DNA from: Hemileia vastatrix
Lineage: Eukaryota > Basidiomycota > Pucciniomycetes > Pucciniales > Zaghouaniaceae
Direction: 5' to 3'
DNA length: 64,000 bases
NCBI GenBank assembly: GCA_030280995.1
Contig: JASXTE010000001.1
Span: 25,917,606-25,981,605 of the forward strand
The notes under the pieces were generated by a model. The model saw nothing but the letters and a program-made list of their open reading frames with translations. It ran no database searches and had not been told where the DNA came from. Shown here piece by piece: positions 8,373 through 19,030 of the stretch (positions are counted from its first letter, which is position 1; each line of letters starts with the position of its first letter). Position numbers and translations under genes: made by a program.

Positions 8373-10304
8373 CTATGTACATGTGGGGAGTAATGAATGT
8401 AATGGGTTAGGTGTCTGGGCAATTAACAGGCCAACAGGGGGAGCCAGGTGCCTTGAGGACACAGATGGGGTTGCCATAGGGGGGAAAGAGGGAGGTTGAT
8501 CCTTGAGGGGTTGTGATTTGACGGGCAAGGTTTTCAAGAATACAAGGGTAGTGGAATTCCACAGATTACCCAAGGTGAATGACCAAGCACAATCGTCCAG
8601 ATAATGGGGGGTTGGCAAAGTGGGGTGGGTTTTCCAGCCTTCACATATGTGTCCATCCACCACAGGTTGCTGAGGGAGAATAGAGATATTGTGGGGAAAA
8701 CAAGACATTGACACAAGCAAGGAAACAAGCATGCCAGCCATGTGTCAGCCTAGGTATCTCCAGGACTGAGTAATTCTTATGTTTAAAATAAGATAACCTT
8801 AAATATATTAAGCTTATATCTTAAAAATAAGGTTAAAACACTTATATATATGTTTATAATACATATATATATAATTACTACACTATTATATAACTTATAG
8901 TAGTTTAAATAGCTTATCCATAGCCTAATAATACTTATTAAGGTGTTAATGGAGTCATAATATATTTATCTTAAGTGATATTAAGTAATTATTGACATAC
9001 ATAAGCTTATATGTATACATAAATCTCATATTCAGTGAAATATGCAGTATATTATGTATATTTAGGTCTATAAGTGGGTTTTTAGCCTCTTAATAGCCTA
9101 TAACCTTTATTTTTCTGCTTATTTTAGGTCATATGGACGTATTCAGTGGATTCACAATGCCTACAGAAGCATATACATCTATTTCAGGCGCATGTACTCA
9201 GTTTGGACAACTTAATCTGTTTCCTTGGATGGATATTCATGGATTTATGGGTTGGGAGGTCATTGCTGGGTTAATATGGATGCTTGGGGATGTTATTGGG
9301 GGCTTGGACATTTAATTTGTTTCCTTTATATGCTTTTGGTTTCATTTTATTCCTTTTGGATTAGTTATTTTACCTGCTTCTTTATGGTATCTGCTTTTAT
9401 CTGGATTTTCTATTTATGGTATGGGTCTGTGTTATCATTAATTGTGATGGAGGGTCCTTACTGGAGGTCTGGGTGTTGAATCTGCTTGAAGTGGACACCA
9501 TGGGGAGGTGATGGGCCCTCACAGTGCTGTAATTGCCGGGGATAGCAGTGACATCATCTGGATTGAAGGTCTGTGCACTCCAGTGGATTTTGGTATAAGT
9601 AAGGAGGGATTTGACAGGTTATTGATCATCATTTACTAACTACAAATCAAATAAACACTATAACACAATTATTATCATATAGAAATATATTATAAAGCCT
9701 TTATAAATTGATATTATCTTTATAACTATATTTTATTATTCTATTTTCCACCACTAGCATGCATAAAATCCAAGTATTGTGAGTTTAAATTGAGAATAAC
9801 TAGTTTATTAGTCTTTCCCTGAGGTTTAATCACTAAATCATTTATTGATTAGTAGTTGGACCATTAATATTTACTATTAAATCATACTTATATACTAGCA
9901 TAAACTGGCACCATGGATGAAGGGGATGAGACAGTAGGGATTTGAACCTGCAACACACCTTTGGCAGTCATTAGGTAAAACTTGACTGCTAATTTTTTAT
10001 GCATGTCATTCAAAGTTCTCAATGAAAAACTTGGTACATAAGAATAAGAGTATGATATTTTGTATGTTTGTTTAGAGAGCACTTTTTCTAGTGGTTGCTT
10101 AGCATATTTCAGTAATTGAGGCTTGGGATGTGCAGCTAGTAGTGTAAAATAGTGAAAATCAATAAAATTTGGTGATGAGTAATGAGTATAGTGTCTCAAA
10201 ATTTTAATTTGAGAAATGGTGGTGGAATCAAGGATGTGAGTAAGTATCTTTAAGTGAGATGCAAAATGAAAAAGTTGGCAGGGAGAGGTGTGAGTAAATG
10301 ACAC
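8373..10304 (-). pseudogene. Unidentified ORF split by a solo LTR
   Basis: Removing the LTR 8743-9910 and one copy of the 5-bp duplication joins 9911-10304 to 8373-8737 in the same minus-strand frame without a stop, giving about 252 codons (the join reads SPSSMAGMLV). The upstream end has no ATG near 10304 and could be an exon boundary or be cut by the MITE at 10347. The product is Ser/Pro/Leu-rich in its last third. I recognise no domain. The stretch 9926-9990 looks like the 3' half of a tRNA-type gene on the minus strand, which argues that part of this may be repeat-derived, so coding is uncertain. Confidence 0.35.
8743..9910 (+). mobile_element. Solo LTR, 1168 bp, CCATG target duplication
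   Basis: It starts TGTCAGCCTAGG and ends AAACTGGCA, giving the TG...CA and TGTCAG/CTGGCA inverted ends of a Ty3/gypsy LTR. It is flanked by identical CCATG at 8738-8742 and 9911-9915. Internal landmarks (CCAGGACTGAGTAA near the start; GGACACCATG and an ATAAGGAGG-like block in the last half) are shared with the LTR remnant E at 50579-52011 in the same orientation. Short ORFs around 9133-9479 fall inside the LTR and are not treated as genes. Confidence 0.85.
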
Positions 10305-10346
10305 AAAGTAAGTACCTATATGTACATATACTTACTTGTATCCAAT

Positions 10347-10773
10347 AGGGGGTATTAATGTTCAGGGATCCACAATTAGGGATCAGAAATTTTTTTTTCC
10401 CAGGATCAGACATTATTAATTGCGGAAGATTCTTATCCATTAGCCCCGGGGCTAGTGGATAAGGAATCCATGGTAATGCATTATCCCGCCTCTCATACCC
10501 CAATTTCCATTCCTAATTCCTGATCCCAAACTCATCACATCCATGAGGCATATCCAGAGAGTAGTCCAAGATGTGGTTATGGCAGAAAGAAAGTTGTCCA
10601 AGATGTGGTTATGAAAAATTGAGTAGAAAAATTTCAGATAAGAGGTAAACATTGACACATAAAGTGTCTAATAACCCAATTATTAGCAAAAATAATTGCA
10701 GAAGATAATTGGGGTATAAGGATTTTTATCTGCAATTAATTTAATTGAAGATCCCTGAAAATTGATACCCCCT
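10347..10773. mobile_element. MITE, 427 bp, AAT target duplication
   Basis: Terminal inverted repeats are AGGGGGTATTAATGTTCAGG at the left and CCTGAAAATTGATACCCCCT at the right, continuing into GGATC/GATCC. AAT flanks both ends (10344-10346 and 10774-10776). No coding capacity. It shares the AGGGGGT terminus and 3-bp duplication with the elements at 21960 and 26088. Confidence 0.85.
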
Positions 10774-10951
10774 AATATTTACTGAAATGAATAGCTAATG
10801 TGAGGTGTAAATGACATGGTGCCAGAATATGCATTAAAGTAATAGTTAAGTATGCATGGAGTGGGGTGTTGCCTATAATACCAAAACCCATGTCAGCTAG
10901 GGTCAGCCTTGTCAATCTCTACACCGGAATGGATCAATTGCTTTAATAACC

Positions 10952-11108
10952 TATAATACTGCAACCTGGGTTGGCTAGGGTCAGACTTGTTGATCTCTAC
11001 ACCAGAATAGATATAGATTGACCAGGTGCAGTGCATCAACTATATACATGCGGGTGACATTGTGACTTAACCTAGTTTTGTCATTATCACTATATCAATG
11101 TTATAACA
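10952..11108 (-). repeat. 3' LTR of copia C1
   Basis: 157 bp, ending TGTTATAACA on the + strand. It is homologous along its length to 16060-16216. The preceding stretch 10873-10945 repeats part of the same sequence (GCTAGGGTCAGCCTTGTCAA, TCTCTACACCGGAATGG), an apparent partial tandem copy. Confidence 0.75.
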
Positions 11109-11159
11109 CCCCTCCATGAAATGTTATCCACATAATGTCATATATAGTTGAAAAGAAGA

Positions 11160-12360
11160 AAATAATAATAAAAATAAAAATAAAAATAAAAATAAAAATA
11201 AAAATAAAAATAAAAATAAAAATAAAAATAAAAATAAAAATAAAAATAAAAATAAAAATAAAAATAAAAATAAAAATAAAAATAAAAATAAAAATAAAAA
11301 TAAAAATAAAAATAAAAATAAAAATAAAAATAAAAATAAAAATAAAAATAAAAATAAAAATAAAAATAAAAATAAAAATAAAAATAAAAATAAAAATAAA
11401 AATAAAAATAAAAATAAAAATAAAAATAAAAATAAAAATAAAAATAAAAATAAAAATAAAAATAAAAATAAAAATAAAAATAAAAATAAAAATAAAAATA
11501 AAAATAAAAATAAAAATAAAAATAAAAATAAAAATAAAAATAAAAATAAAAATAAAAATAAAAATAAAAATAAAAATAAAAATAAAAATAAAAATAAAAA
11601 TAAAAATAAAAATAAAAATAAAAATAAAAATAAAAATAAAAATAAAAATAAAAATAAAAATAAAAATAAAAATAAAAATAAAAATAAAAATAAAAATAAA
11701 AATAAAAATAAAAATAAAAATAAAAATAAAAATAAAAATAAAAATAAAAATAAAAATAAAAATAAAAATAAAAATAAAAATAAAAATAAAAATAAAAATA
11801 AAAATAAAAATAAAAATAAAAATAAAAATAAAAATAAAAATAAAAATAAAAATAAAAATAAAAATAAAAATAAAAATAAAAATAAAAATAAAAATAAAAA
11901 TAAAAATAAAAATAAAAATAAAAATAAAAATAAAAATAAAAATAAAAATAAAAATAAAAATAAAAATAAAAATAAAAATAAAAATAAAAATAAAAATAAA
12001 AATAAAAATAAAAATAAAAATAAAAATAAAAATAAAAATAAAAATAAAAATAAAAATAAAAATAAAAATAAAAATAAAAATAAAAATAAAAATAAAAATA
12101 AAAATAAAAATAAAAATAAAAATAAAAATAAAAATAAAAATAAAAATGAAAACAAAAATAAAAATAAAAATAAAAATAAAAATAAAAATAAAAATAAAAA
12201 TAAAAATAAAAATAAAAATAAAAATAAAAATAAAAATAAAAATAAAAATAAAAATAAAAATAAAAATAAAAATAAAAATAAAAATAAAAATAAAAATAAA
12301 AATAAAAATAAAAATAAAAATAAAAATAAAAATAAAAATAAAAATAAAAAAAATAAAAAA
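11160..12360. repeat. (AAAAAT)n hexanucleotide array, about 1.2 kb
   Basis: About 200 units of AAAAAT with a single visible interruption near 12147 (AAAAATGAAAACAAAAAT) and slight decay at both ends (AATAATAAT at the left, AAAAAAATAAAAAA at the right). It begins about 50 bp inside the 3' LTR of copia C1. Long frames through it (Lys-Ile, Phe-Leu or Phe-Tyr repeats) are artefacts. Confidence 0.97.
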
Positions 12361-12499
12361 TATATAATTGAGTTTCTAAATTCATATCATTGATAGCCTA
12401 TCATATGTTAATGCTGTTAATTGCTTTAGTCATGCAGTCTGCTGGCTGAGATTTTCCTGAAATTAAAATTAGAATTAATTTCTTTTCATAAATAAATTA

Positions 12500-13170
12500 A
12501 TTTAGAAAATAAAAATCCCTTGTTGTATGGCATGTATCTTTGTTGGATGGTCAATTGTAGCCAATATCAACAGCAGTTCTGTTGTCACAATATAATTTTA
12601 CCTCTACTTTTTTACCCACAAAATATTCTACTAAATTTTGTATGCACAAACCAGTCCTTGCCCCTAAACCAAGTGCTATGTACTCAGCATGTGAAGTTTC
12701 TAAACCAACAGATTTCTGACATTTTGCCATCCAACTTACCTTAACTCCATACACTTTAATTACACTCCCATGTCCAGCTCAAGCAACAAATCTTACCTTA
12801 GGTTTAATAGTGTTTCCTTTTCTATCTCTCTTGTATGAAAATCGATATACTTCCTAAGGATTTTTTATCCTTATGGAAGGGTTACCACCTCCTACACATT
12901 CATTTCATTCAAGTTATTAATCTCCTGTTGACAATCTATCTTCCATTTTTGTGCTTCATCCAATTTCATTACTTTTTTGAAAATTTTAGGAACTAATAAC
13001 TCCTCTTTTTTGCATTCATTATGATTTTAATTCACTAATTTATCTTGGTCTTCTATTGTCTTGTCAAGGGTCCAGTCACCTAATGATAAAGAATTCAATA
13101 TAAATTGTAATGATGATTTTTTTTGACTATTGTTAGTTGTTGGCTTTGGCTGATCTAATATTTGTTTTGA
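12500..13170 (-). pseudogene. Copia C1 reverse transcriptase start fused to RNase H (RT core deleted)
   Basis: Reading the minus strand from 13170, the N-terminal RT block (DEAQKWKIDCQQEINNLNEM) is followed almost at once by the RNase H end: VSWMAKCQKSVGLETSHAEY, then EYIALGLGARTG and VEVKLYCDNRTAVDI. The whole RT core with its Asp-Asp motif is missing. Several in-frame stops are present. It cannot encode an active enzyme. Confidence 0.75.
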
Positions 13171-13173
13171 TGA

Positions 13174-13346
13174 CACTACCAACACCATTTGTTATGCCAC
13201 AAGGCGTAACAAATGTGTAACAGTTGCATAATAAATACATGACAATCTTTATGTCCCCTACCAATCAATAATAATTGTTATGTATTTGTTACACAACCGT
13301 TATGCAACTGTTACGCCGTGTAGCATAACAAAAAAATTTGGTAGTG
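13174..13346. mobile_element. MITE X, copy 1, 173 bp, TGA duplication
   Basis: Ends CACTACCAA and TTGGTAGTG with longer inverted homology (TTTGTTATGC, GGCGTAAC / GTTACGCC, GCATAACA). TGA flanks both sides. It has the same length as copy 2 at 19585-19757. It lies inside copia C1, between integrase and reverse transcriptase. Confidence 0.85.
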
Positions 13347-14225
13347 TGAGAAGACAGCTGTAGCAGATTGTATGATCATTTTTCATTCAACATCCCAAAA
13401 TACCCAACCTTTTCCACCTTCAACATACCCAATTACTTTACATTTTATAGCACATGGATCAAGGTTAAGTCTTTTTTCTTTATGAATTCTGACAAAAGCA
13501 TCTTAACCAAAAATGTGCAGCCTATCTAGATTTGGTTTCTTGTTAAGAAGGGCTTGATATGGTGTGATTTTGTTGGTGATTTAATTCAAAAAAAAATTAT
13601 GTAGATATAATGCCCAAAGGAATGCTGCACCCCAGAAAAATTTATCTAGTTATCTCTCAAACAATATTGTTTGTCCAATGTCAGCAAATGCTCGGTTAAG
13701 CTGCTCTGCTACCCCGTTTCATTCATGGTGGTATGGCATAGCATGTTCCCAAACTATTCCAAATTTTGTCAAGTAGTTTTAAAATTTGTGATTTACTTAT
13801 TTACCCCCATTATCTGAACAAAGAATCTTAATCTTTTTACCTGTGAGGTGTTCCGTTTTCACTTGATATCTCACAAAGGTGTCTGCAACAAGAGCTTTTG
13901 AATTAATTTTTTCAATGACTGTGTATGGTGTAGCTACATCTCTGAAAGATACAAAATACATTGCTCCATCAAAAGTTAGTGTTTCAAAAGGACCCATAAC
14001 ATCAGACAAAATTATGTCCATTGTTTCAGGTATTTGTTCAGTACTTGATAGAATTGAAGAATATACACTTGTAGATATTCAACATTGATTTCCTTGTATA
14101 TCTGCAGGTGGCAATGAATCTGGTAATCCCTCTGCTGATTTATGGGTTTTCAATCTCCTTATCACCTTCATACTTACATGTCCTGAAACTCTGTGCCAAT
14201 GCATAAAAACAGAATTTTTCCTAGA
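13347..14225 (-). pseudogene. Copia C1 integrase with GAG-pre-integrase zinc motif
   Basis: Read on the minus strand: MHWHRVSGHVSMKVIRRL with the His pair of the integrase zinc motif and a Cys at GNQC; then DIILSDVMGPF with the first catalytic Asp; KIKILCSDNGGK with the second Asp; and PYHHE followed by a stop and NGVAEQLNR, the block with the catalytic Glu. A KGWVFWDVE block typical of copia polyproteins follows near 13400. Multiple stops interrupt it. Confidence 0.8.
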
Positions 14226-15880
14226 CATTCACACAGAATCAGAGCCAGTTGGTGGAGTGAGTGAGATTTGTACCTGAGCATTTTGCACTGAACAATACTG
14301 AGGGGAAATTGAAATTGGATTACATGAATATGTGTTTTCCTTACTATCTACATCAACAAGCCATGACCTCTCATATGTAAATATACCCGTGAGAATTATT
14401 AATCCTCCTTTCAATATGTTAATATTGTTTAAATCATCAAATTCAGCCCTAGCACCTTGTCATATCAATGAAGCTACAGATAAAGAGTACTGGTGGCTTC
14501 TGGAAAGTAGAGAACCTGAAATATCAATAAATTTTCATTGATTCCTTTAATGGCTATTGCTTCAATCCCTTTCAAAAACTAGTTTTTGATGATTTTCTTG
14601 CAAAAAGTAGAGGTATTGGATGTCCCAGCTTGGTAATCCAGATAAAAATGGTTTTATCACCACTTACATATTCTGTAGCACCAGTTTCCATTAATTTTGT
14701 GTTCCCATCTGATGTCCAATTAGTCCTATCAAGTCTCATGGCAGTTGGTAAGGGTTTCTTGTGGGCTTTTTTGTCATCAACTATTGCAATAAATCTGGCC
14801 TATTGCTTTTGTTTTTGGATAAACAGGTCAATAACTGTCAGTCAATGATTTTTCTGGTCATTTTTGATGAGGAACTTCACATTTACATTGTGAGTTAAAA
14901 TATAAGTTTATATTTGATGCTTGGTGACTTTTTAATCTTGTATTGTGTTTCATGTTTGGAAATTTAGATTGCCAGTGTCCCTTTTTCCCACAATTGAAAC
15001 AACCCTAGACTTCATGATTTGTAAATGCAGCACTTAATGAGACTATTTTATCCAAAGATGAATCCTGATTATGGTCATCATAAGAAAAAGACATAGAGTT
15101 CATTTCTCTTAAAATATTGGGTTGTGTCAAATACTTTTGTAACATGAGAGTTTTGTGATGATTAGTCACTATTTTCTCAATTTCAGTCAAGGGTAATTAA
15201 TAGTCTTTTAGCCTCATATGAAGATAAAAAGCATTAATTGCCTCAGTATACCATGGATGATATGTCTCAAAAGACAAAATTCAAATAATATTTACTAAAC
15301 ATTCAAAATTTATTTCAAAACCATTGGCAATCAACTCTTCAATTTTAGAATGTAACATTGTTGTGTGCTTTGGGGTCAAATTTAAGGGCAAAGATATCTT
15401 TCAGCAAGGATAATTGTGATGACATTGACACTAATTTGAGTTTTTTATCTAGGAAAGTATATATGCTATGTGACGGTTTCATATTTTTATTCAATCACAA
15501 TGAGAGTCGCCAAACAAATGTTTTATGACTACAAGGGCTAGTGCATTGACTTCCTTATCCAAAGAATTGTTAGGTATTGGATTAAACAAATATTCAGAGT
15601 CACACAAGTAATTTTTCATTGCTTCAGAGATATCCCTCTTCCAATGAGCAAATTTTGAATCACTTGCATCCAGTTTTGTGCATTTTTTGGCCCTTTTTCA
15701 TAATTCTTCTTCATACCTATAGTAATGCTTTCCTCTTAGAAGATATTCTATCAAGAAACGAGGTGGAATCATACTTTGGTCAGTAAATTTTCCTTTAATG
15801 TTTTTTAGAAGTTGAGGTTTCCATTTTGTTGTTGAATGTGTTATAATAAGCTGATGATTTTATAGATGAAGATGAAGATG
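14226..15880 (-). pseudogene. Copia C1 gag and protease remnant
   Basis: A zinc knuckle is recognisable near 14970-15000 (GCFNCGKKGHWQSKF), its last Cys replaced by Phe. Upstream (15000-15850) the minus strand keeps short gag-like frames, for example at 15005-15190, separated by stops. Between the knuckle and the integrase lies the expected protease region, too decayed to locate the active-site triplet. Confidence 0.6.
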
Positions 15881-15945
15881 ATGGTGATGGTGATGACAAT
15901 GGTGATGATGATGGTGGTGGTAATTATGATGATTATTTTGGTGAA
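15860..15945. repeat. GATGAT/GGTGAT microsatellite
   Basis: Irregular GATGAA, GATGAT and GGTGAT triplet pairs at the 5' side of the C1 gag remnant. They may derive from an acidic or His-rich coding tract or be simple expansion. Confidence 0.8.
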
Positions 15946-16050
15946 GTTGTGATACCAGAACGGGTGAGTACCATTTACCAATATGAGACTTTCAAGGCTA
16001 TTATGCAGTGTTTATGTATTGAAAAGTATTATGTGCAGCACACCTAAATA

Positions 16051-16059
16051 CCCATAACC
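16051..16059 (-). other. Primer-binding site of copia C1 (half initiator tRNA type)
   Basis: GGTTATGGG on the minus strand, immediately downstream of the 5' LTR. It is complementary to the anticodon-stem region of initiator tRNA-Met (CCCATAACC), as in Drosophila copia, and not to a tRNA 3' end. The same site is found in copia C2. Confidence 0.7.
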
Positions 16060-16216
16060 TATAATACCACAACCCAGGTTGGCTAGGGTCAGCCTTTTTG
16101 ATCTTTGCAACAGAATGAATAGAGATTGGCTGGGTGCATTACATCAACTTTATACATGCAGGTGACATTGCGACCTAACTTAGTTTTGTATCTATAACTA
16201 TATTTATGTTATAACA
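16060..16216 (-). repeat. 5' LTR of copia C1
   Basis: 157 bp, the same length as the 3' LTR at 10952-11108, with many substitutions between the two, which indicates an old insertion. On the + strand it begins TATAATACC and ends TGTTATAACA. Confidence 0.75.
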
Positions 16217-17060
16217 GCCAACATGGTGGTAGATGCCCTAAGAGCATATACCCTCATGTTGGTAAGTTATGAGTGGCAAAATGAATATTGCCACGACATT
16301 GGGTAATGAATTGACTGAAATCACCACAGTATGTACCCTCATTTACTACTGGCACAGTAAATTGAATCTTGGACCATCATTCCTGACACATTTTCAGTAA
16401 ACACCTGCTCATTTAATTTTTGCATGACATGGGGCTTTTCCTGATGTCACATTTCATTGCAGGACATTGACACCTGCATTGAAAAGGTCACACACTTTTG
16501 CAACCAGTGTTTTTTATCTGCTGAAATGGTGTACTTTAAGTTAGTATATGGGTGGTTGGAAATGGTAGGGGATAATGTTAAAAATTGAATAGTGCCAATA
16601 AATATTGTTGTGTAGTGTTTGAGATGATGTGAAGTGTAAGTGAAAAATGGGAAAAGTGATTGGTAATGTTTTAGATTGTTGATAGTGGCAGATGAGTTTG
16701 AAAAAATGGCAGGAGTGGGTGCAACTTATAGATTTTAAATCTTTGTGCATTAGTAAATTTGCTTACAGGGTTGGATTATCTGCTGACATTTTTAGTTAAT
16801 GTGAGATTTTAATGCAATGGTGGTCAAAATTTGGGAAAATGCTCTGTAAATTATGCATACCAATAAATTTACTGACATGGGGGGAAATGCTCTAAGTATA
16901 TAAATAATCCCAATATCTTCCTGCACAGCCTCTTGGGACACTTTGAATTGAAATTTCATATAACATTTACTGAAGAAAAATATGTGACACATTTGCATTT
17001 TGGGTGACAATTTCCTGCAAGCAAAATAAGACAAAATGCCTTGTAATAAAATGGGACATC
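16217..17060. other. Region without recognisable gene; inverted relative of 18872-19030
   Basis: No gene is recognised. The segment 16905-17060, read on the minus strand (CTTGCAGGAAATTGTCACCC, AAAATGCAAATGTGTCACA), is homologous to 18940-19000 on the plus strand, where the matching bases keep CpG dinucleotides that here are TG or CA. Confidence 0.5.
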
Positions 17061-17063
17061 TGA

Positions 17064-17255
17064 TACTACAACACATTTTTGTTTTGCCATGCAGTGAAAA
17101 AATTACACAACAGTTTTGCAACAGTTACAAAACAATTTTTTTTCACTTAATACAAACTTAAGACCCTTTGGTGCTAAAAACAATTTTTACATAACTGTTG
17201 CGTAATCATTGCGCCATTGTTGCAACCCAAGACAAAACAAACATTTATTGTAGTG
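17064..17255. mobile_element. MITE Y, copy 1, about 192 bp
   Basis: Inverted ends (T/C)ACTACAACACATTTTTGTTTTG and, reversed from the right, CACTACAATAAATGTTTGTTTTG. Inner inverted blocks (CAACAGTTTTGCAACAG / ACTGTTGCGTAATC). No clear target duplication. Related to 25560-25725. Confidence 0.65.
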
Positions 17256-17330
17256 TTTTCTTGCACATGTCTTGCATGTTGCTTGTAGGGGAAGTGTAAT
17301 TGAGTGGTGGGAACATGTTTGATATATGTA

Positions 17331-18869
17331 GAGTGGGGAGACAGATGTTCTGGCTACATTTTATGCATAAACATCATTTTCCTCATTTTAGATCTTTATT
17401 GCATACTACCATTATTGCTGATACCACCTCCAAACTTTTCTCCTTAGTTCTTTGTGTCTTACTCTATCATTTGGTAAGTTTTTCTTTCATCATTCATTGT
17501 TTTTTCATTGTTATTTTGCTTAAAAAATAACCCCTTATTTTTGCACTTTTAGATGCATATCATGGCATGCCACTCCACAAAGAAGCAACTAAAAACTGGT
17601 GAGTGTGGCCTTATTGCAGGCATGGAAGCCCCAGGTTCCTTTGTGACCCAAGTATCAGCCCATTTTGAGTTTCCACAACCCTACAGTGCACCAAATTATT
17701 GCCACATACTGCATCAAGGGAAGACTTGAAAAACTGCTAAAACCTGGCCACCCTGTCAAGACCACCCCAAGAGATATGTGACAAATCAGGAAAATCCTCA
17801 CTAGAAATTTTAAGAAGATATTTAACAAGATTACTGAGAGTCTTACCTGCAAAATTTCATGCCAAACAGTTCACTGCCATGCTCATGACCTTAATTTTCA
17901 TGAATGTGTTGCTGTCAAAGAACCTCAACTCAATCTCTCCCATGAAAGAGAGACAACTTCAATTTGCTTGCCAACATGTCCATTGGTCAGTTGAAGATTG
18001 GAAGCAAGTTATATGGACTGATGAATGCAGCTTTGAAGTTGGAAAAGCTTTCAACTCAAGCTCTGGGCTGGCATCAGAGCAGCAAAAAATTCAACAAGGA
18101 ATGTTTCAAAAGCAGCTGCTCCACTATCATGATATGGGGCAGATGCTTCAATTCATCCAAGGCAGTCTTCCTACCATCAAACCACTGAACTTCAAAACAC
18201 TTTATAGGCAATGCCAAATTTGCCTTGTTGTTTCCATGGCTTGCCAAAGTTGACCCTCACAATTTCCTTCTTCTTATGGAGAATAATGCTCCAGTGCACA
18301 CCTCAAAGCTATCTCAAGATTTCTGATCTGCTATTAATCTCTGAAAGATAAACTGACCAGCACAATTGCCTGACCTAAATCTGAATGATATTTTTTGGAA
18401 AACAATGAAGACTAATATCCAAAAATAGTATCAATCAAAAAAAATTGCAGAGATGCATCCTGAAATACAACAAGCATGGGATGATTTCCCTTCTCAACAA
18501 CTGGAGCATCTTGTTCAATTAATGCCACAACAAATGGAGGCTTTCATTGCTGCTGGTGACCCCTGGATGAAAGAAGATGAATTTTTTTTAATTTAAAAAA
18601 AAATCATTGAATTGGTAGTGTGAAAGGAGTGCTTTTATGTGGTTAAAGTCTTGTTGTCATGAGATTTTTGGTTTGTTGATTGAAAAAATGGCCATTTATA
18701 AAATATGAAATAAAAAAAAAAACAAGTGAATGAAATGAAATTTTGATGTCATATTTGTATTCTTTGTAGTCTAAAGAGTGAGAATACATATTGGCATCAT
18801 GGTGGTTTCATAAGAAGTTTGTGAGTTATGGCCGAAAAAAAAGTGGCCAGAACATCTGTCCCCCCACTG
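17331..18869 (+). mobile_element. Tc1/mariner-type element, 1539 bp, TA duplication
   Basis: Inverted ends GAGTGGGGAGACAGATGTTC (left) and, reversed from the right, CAGTGGGGGGACAGATGTTC, extending through TGGC(T/C)AC. TA flanks each end (17329-17330 and 18870-18871), the diagnostic duplication of the superfamily. It contains one decayed transposase gene. Confidence 0.92.
17551..18596 (+). pseudogene. Tc1-like DDE transposase, inactivated
   Basis: The blocks can be followed across frames: HIMACHSTKKQLKTGECGLI (N-terminal helix-turn-helix start), HWSVEDWKQVIWTDECSFE (first catalytic Asp in WTDE), LLLMENNAPVHTSKL (normally DNAPVH; the catalytic Asp is replaced by Glu in MEN), PAQLPDLNLNDIFWKTMK (normally SPDLNPIE; the third acidic position reads Asp), and a C-terminal block ending in AFIAAGDPWMKEDE. 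Full length would be about 340 residues. Several stops (near 17720-17860, 18010-18360) and frameshifts break it. Confidence 0.85.
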
Positions 18870-18871
18870 TA

Positions 18872-19030
18872 CTGCAAGACAGTTGCGTGATTTCATGTCA
18901 CGTAACTCATGTGTGACATTTGTGCGCGCACCATGTCACGTTTCTTGCGAGACATTGCCATCCGAAATGCAAACGTGTCACAGTTTTGCCCGCAATGATT
19001 GGAGAGCTGTTTTTCGGACGTTACCGCAAT
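18872..19030 (+). repeat. CpG-rich copy of an unnamed repeat
   Basis: CGTGTCACAG, GCGCGCACC and CCGAAATGCAAACG blocks match, in inverted orientation, the CpG-depleted copy at 16905-17060. No coding function recognised. Short frames on both strands here are not convincing. Confidence 0.5.

Larger units (their letters stand above)
10952..16216 (-). mobile_element. Ty1/copia element C1, degraded
   Basis: Two 157-bp LTRs (10952-11108 and 16060-16216) bound minus-strand coding remnants in the copia order gag, protease, integrase, reverse transcriptase, RNase H. The primer-binding site GGTTATGGG (minus strand, 16059-16051) directly follows the 5' LTR. The element also holds a 1.2-kb hexanucleotide array next to its 3' LTR and a 173-bp MITE. 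No clear target duplication is seen. A further partial LTR-like unit lies just left of 10952 (from about 10873), so the left end is complex. Confidence 0.8.

Noticed and set aside
9133..9479. Two overlapping plus-strand frames (60 and 84 codons)
   Set aside because: They lie inside the solo LTR 8743-9910 and are not kept in its relative E.
11124..12385. Very long open frames of 343-415 codons on both strands
   Set aside because: They are translations of the AAAAAT array, which lacks stops in these frames.
16541..17121. Minus-strand frames of 69 and 109 codons
   Set aside because: No recognisable domain; the second overlaps a MITE and a decayed repeat.
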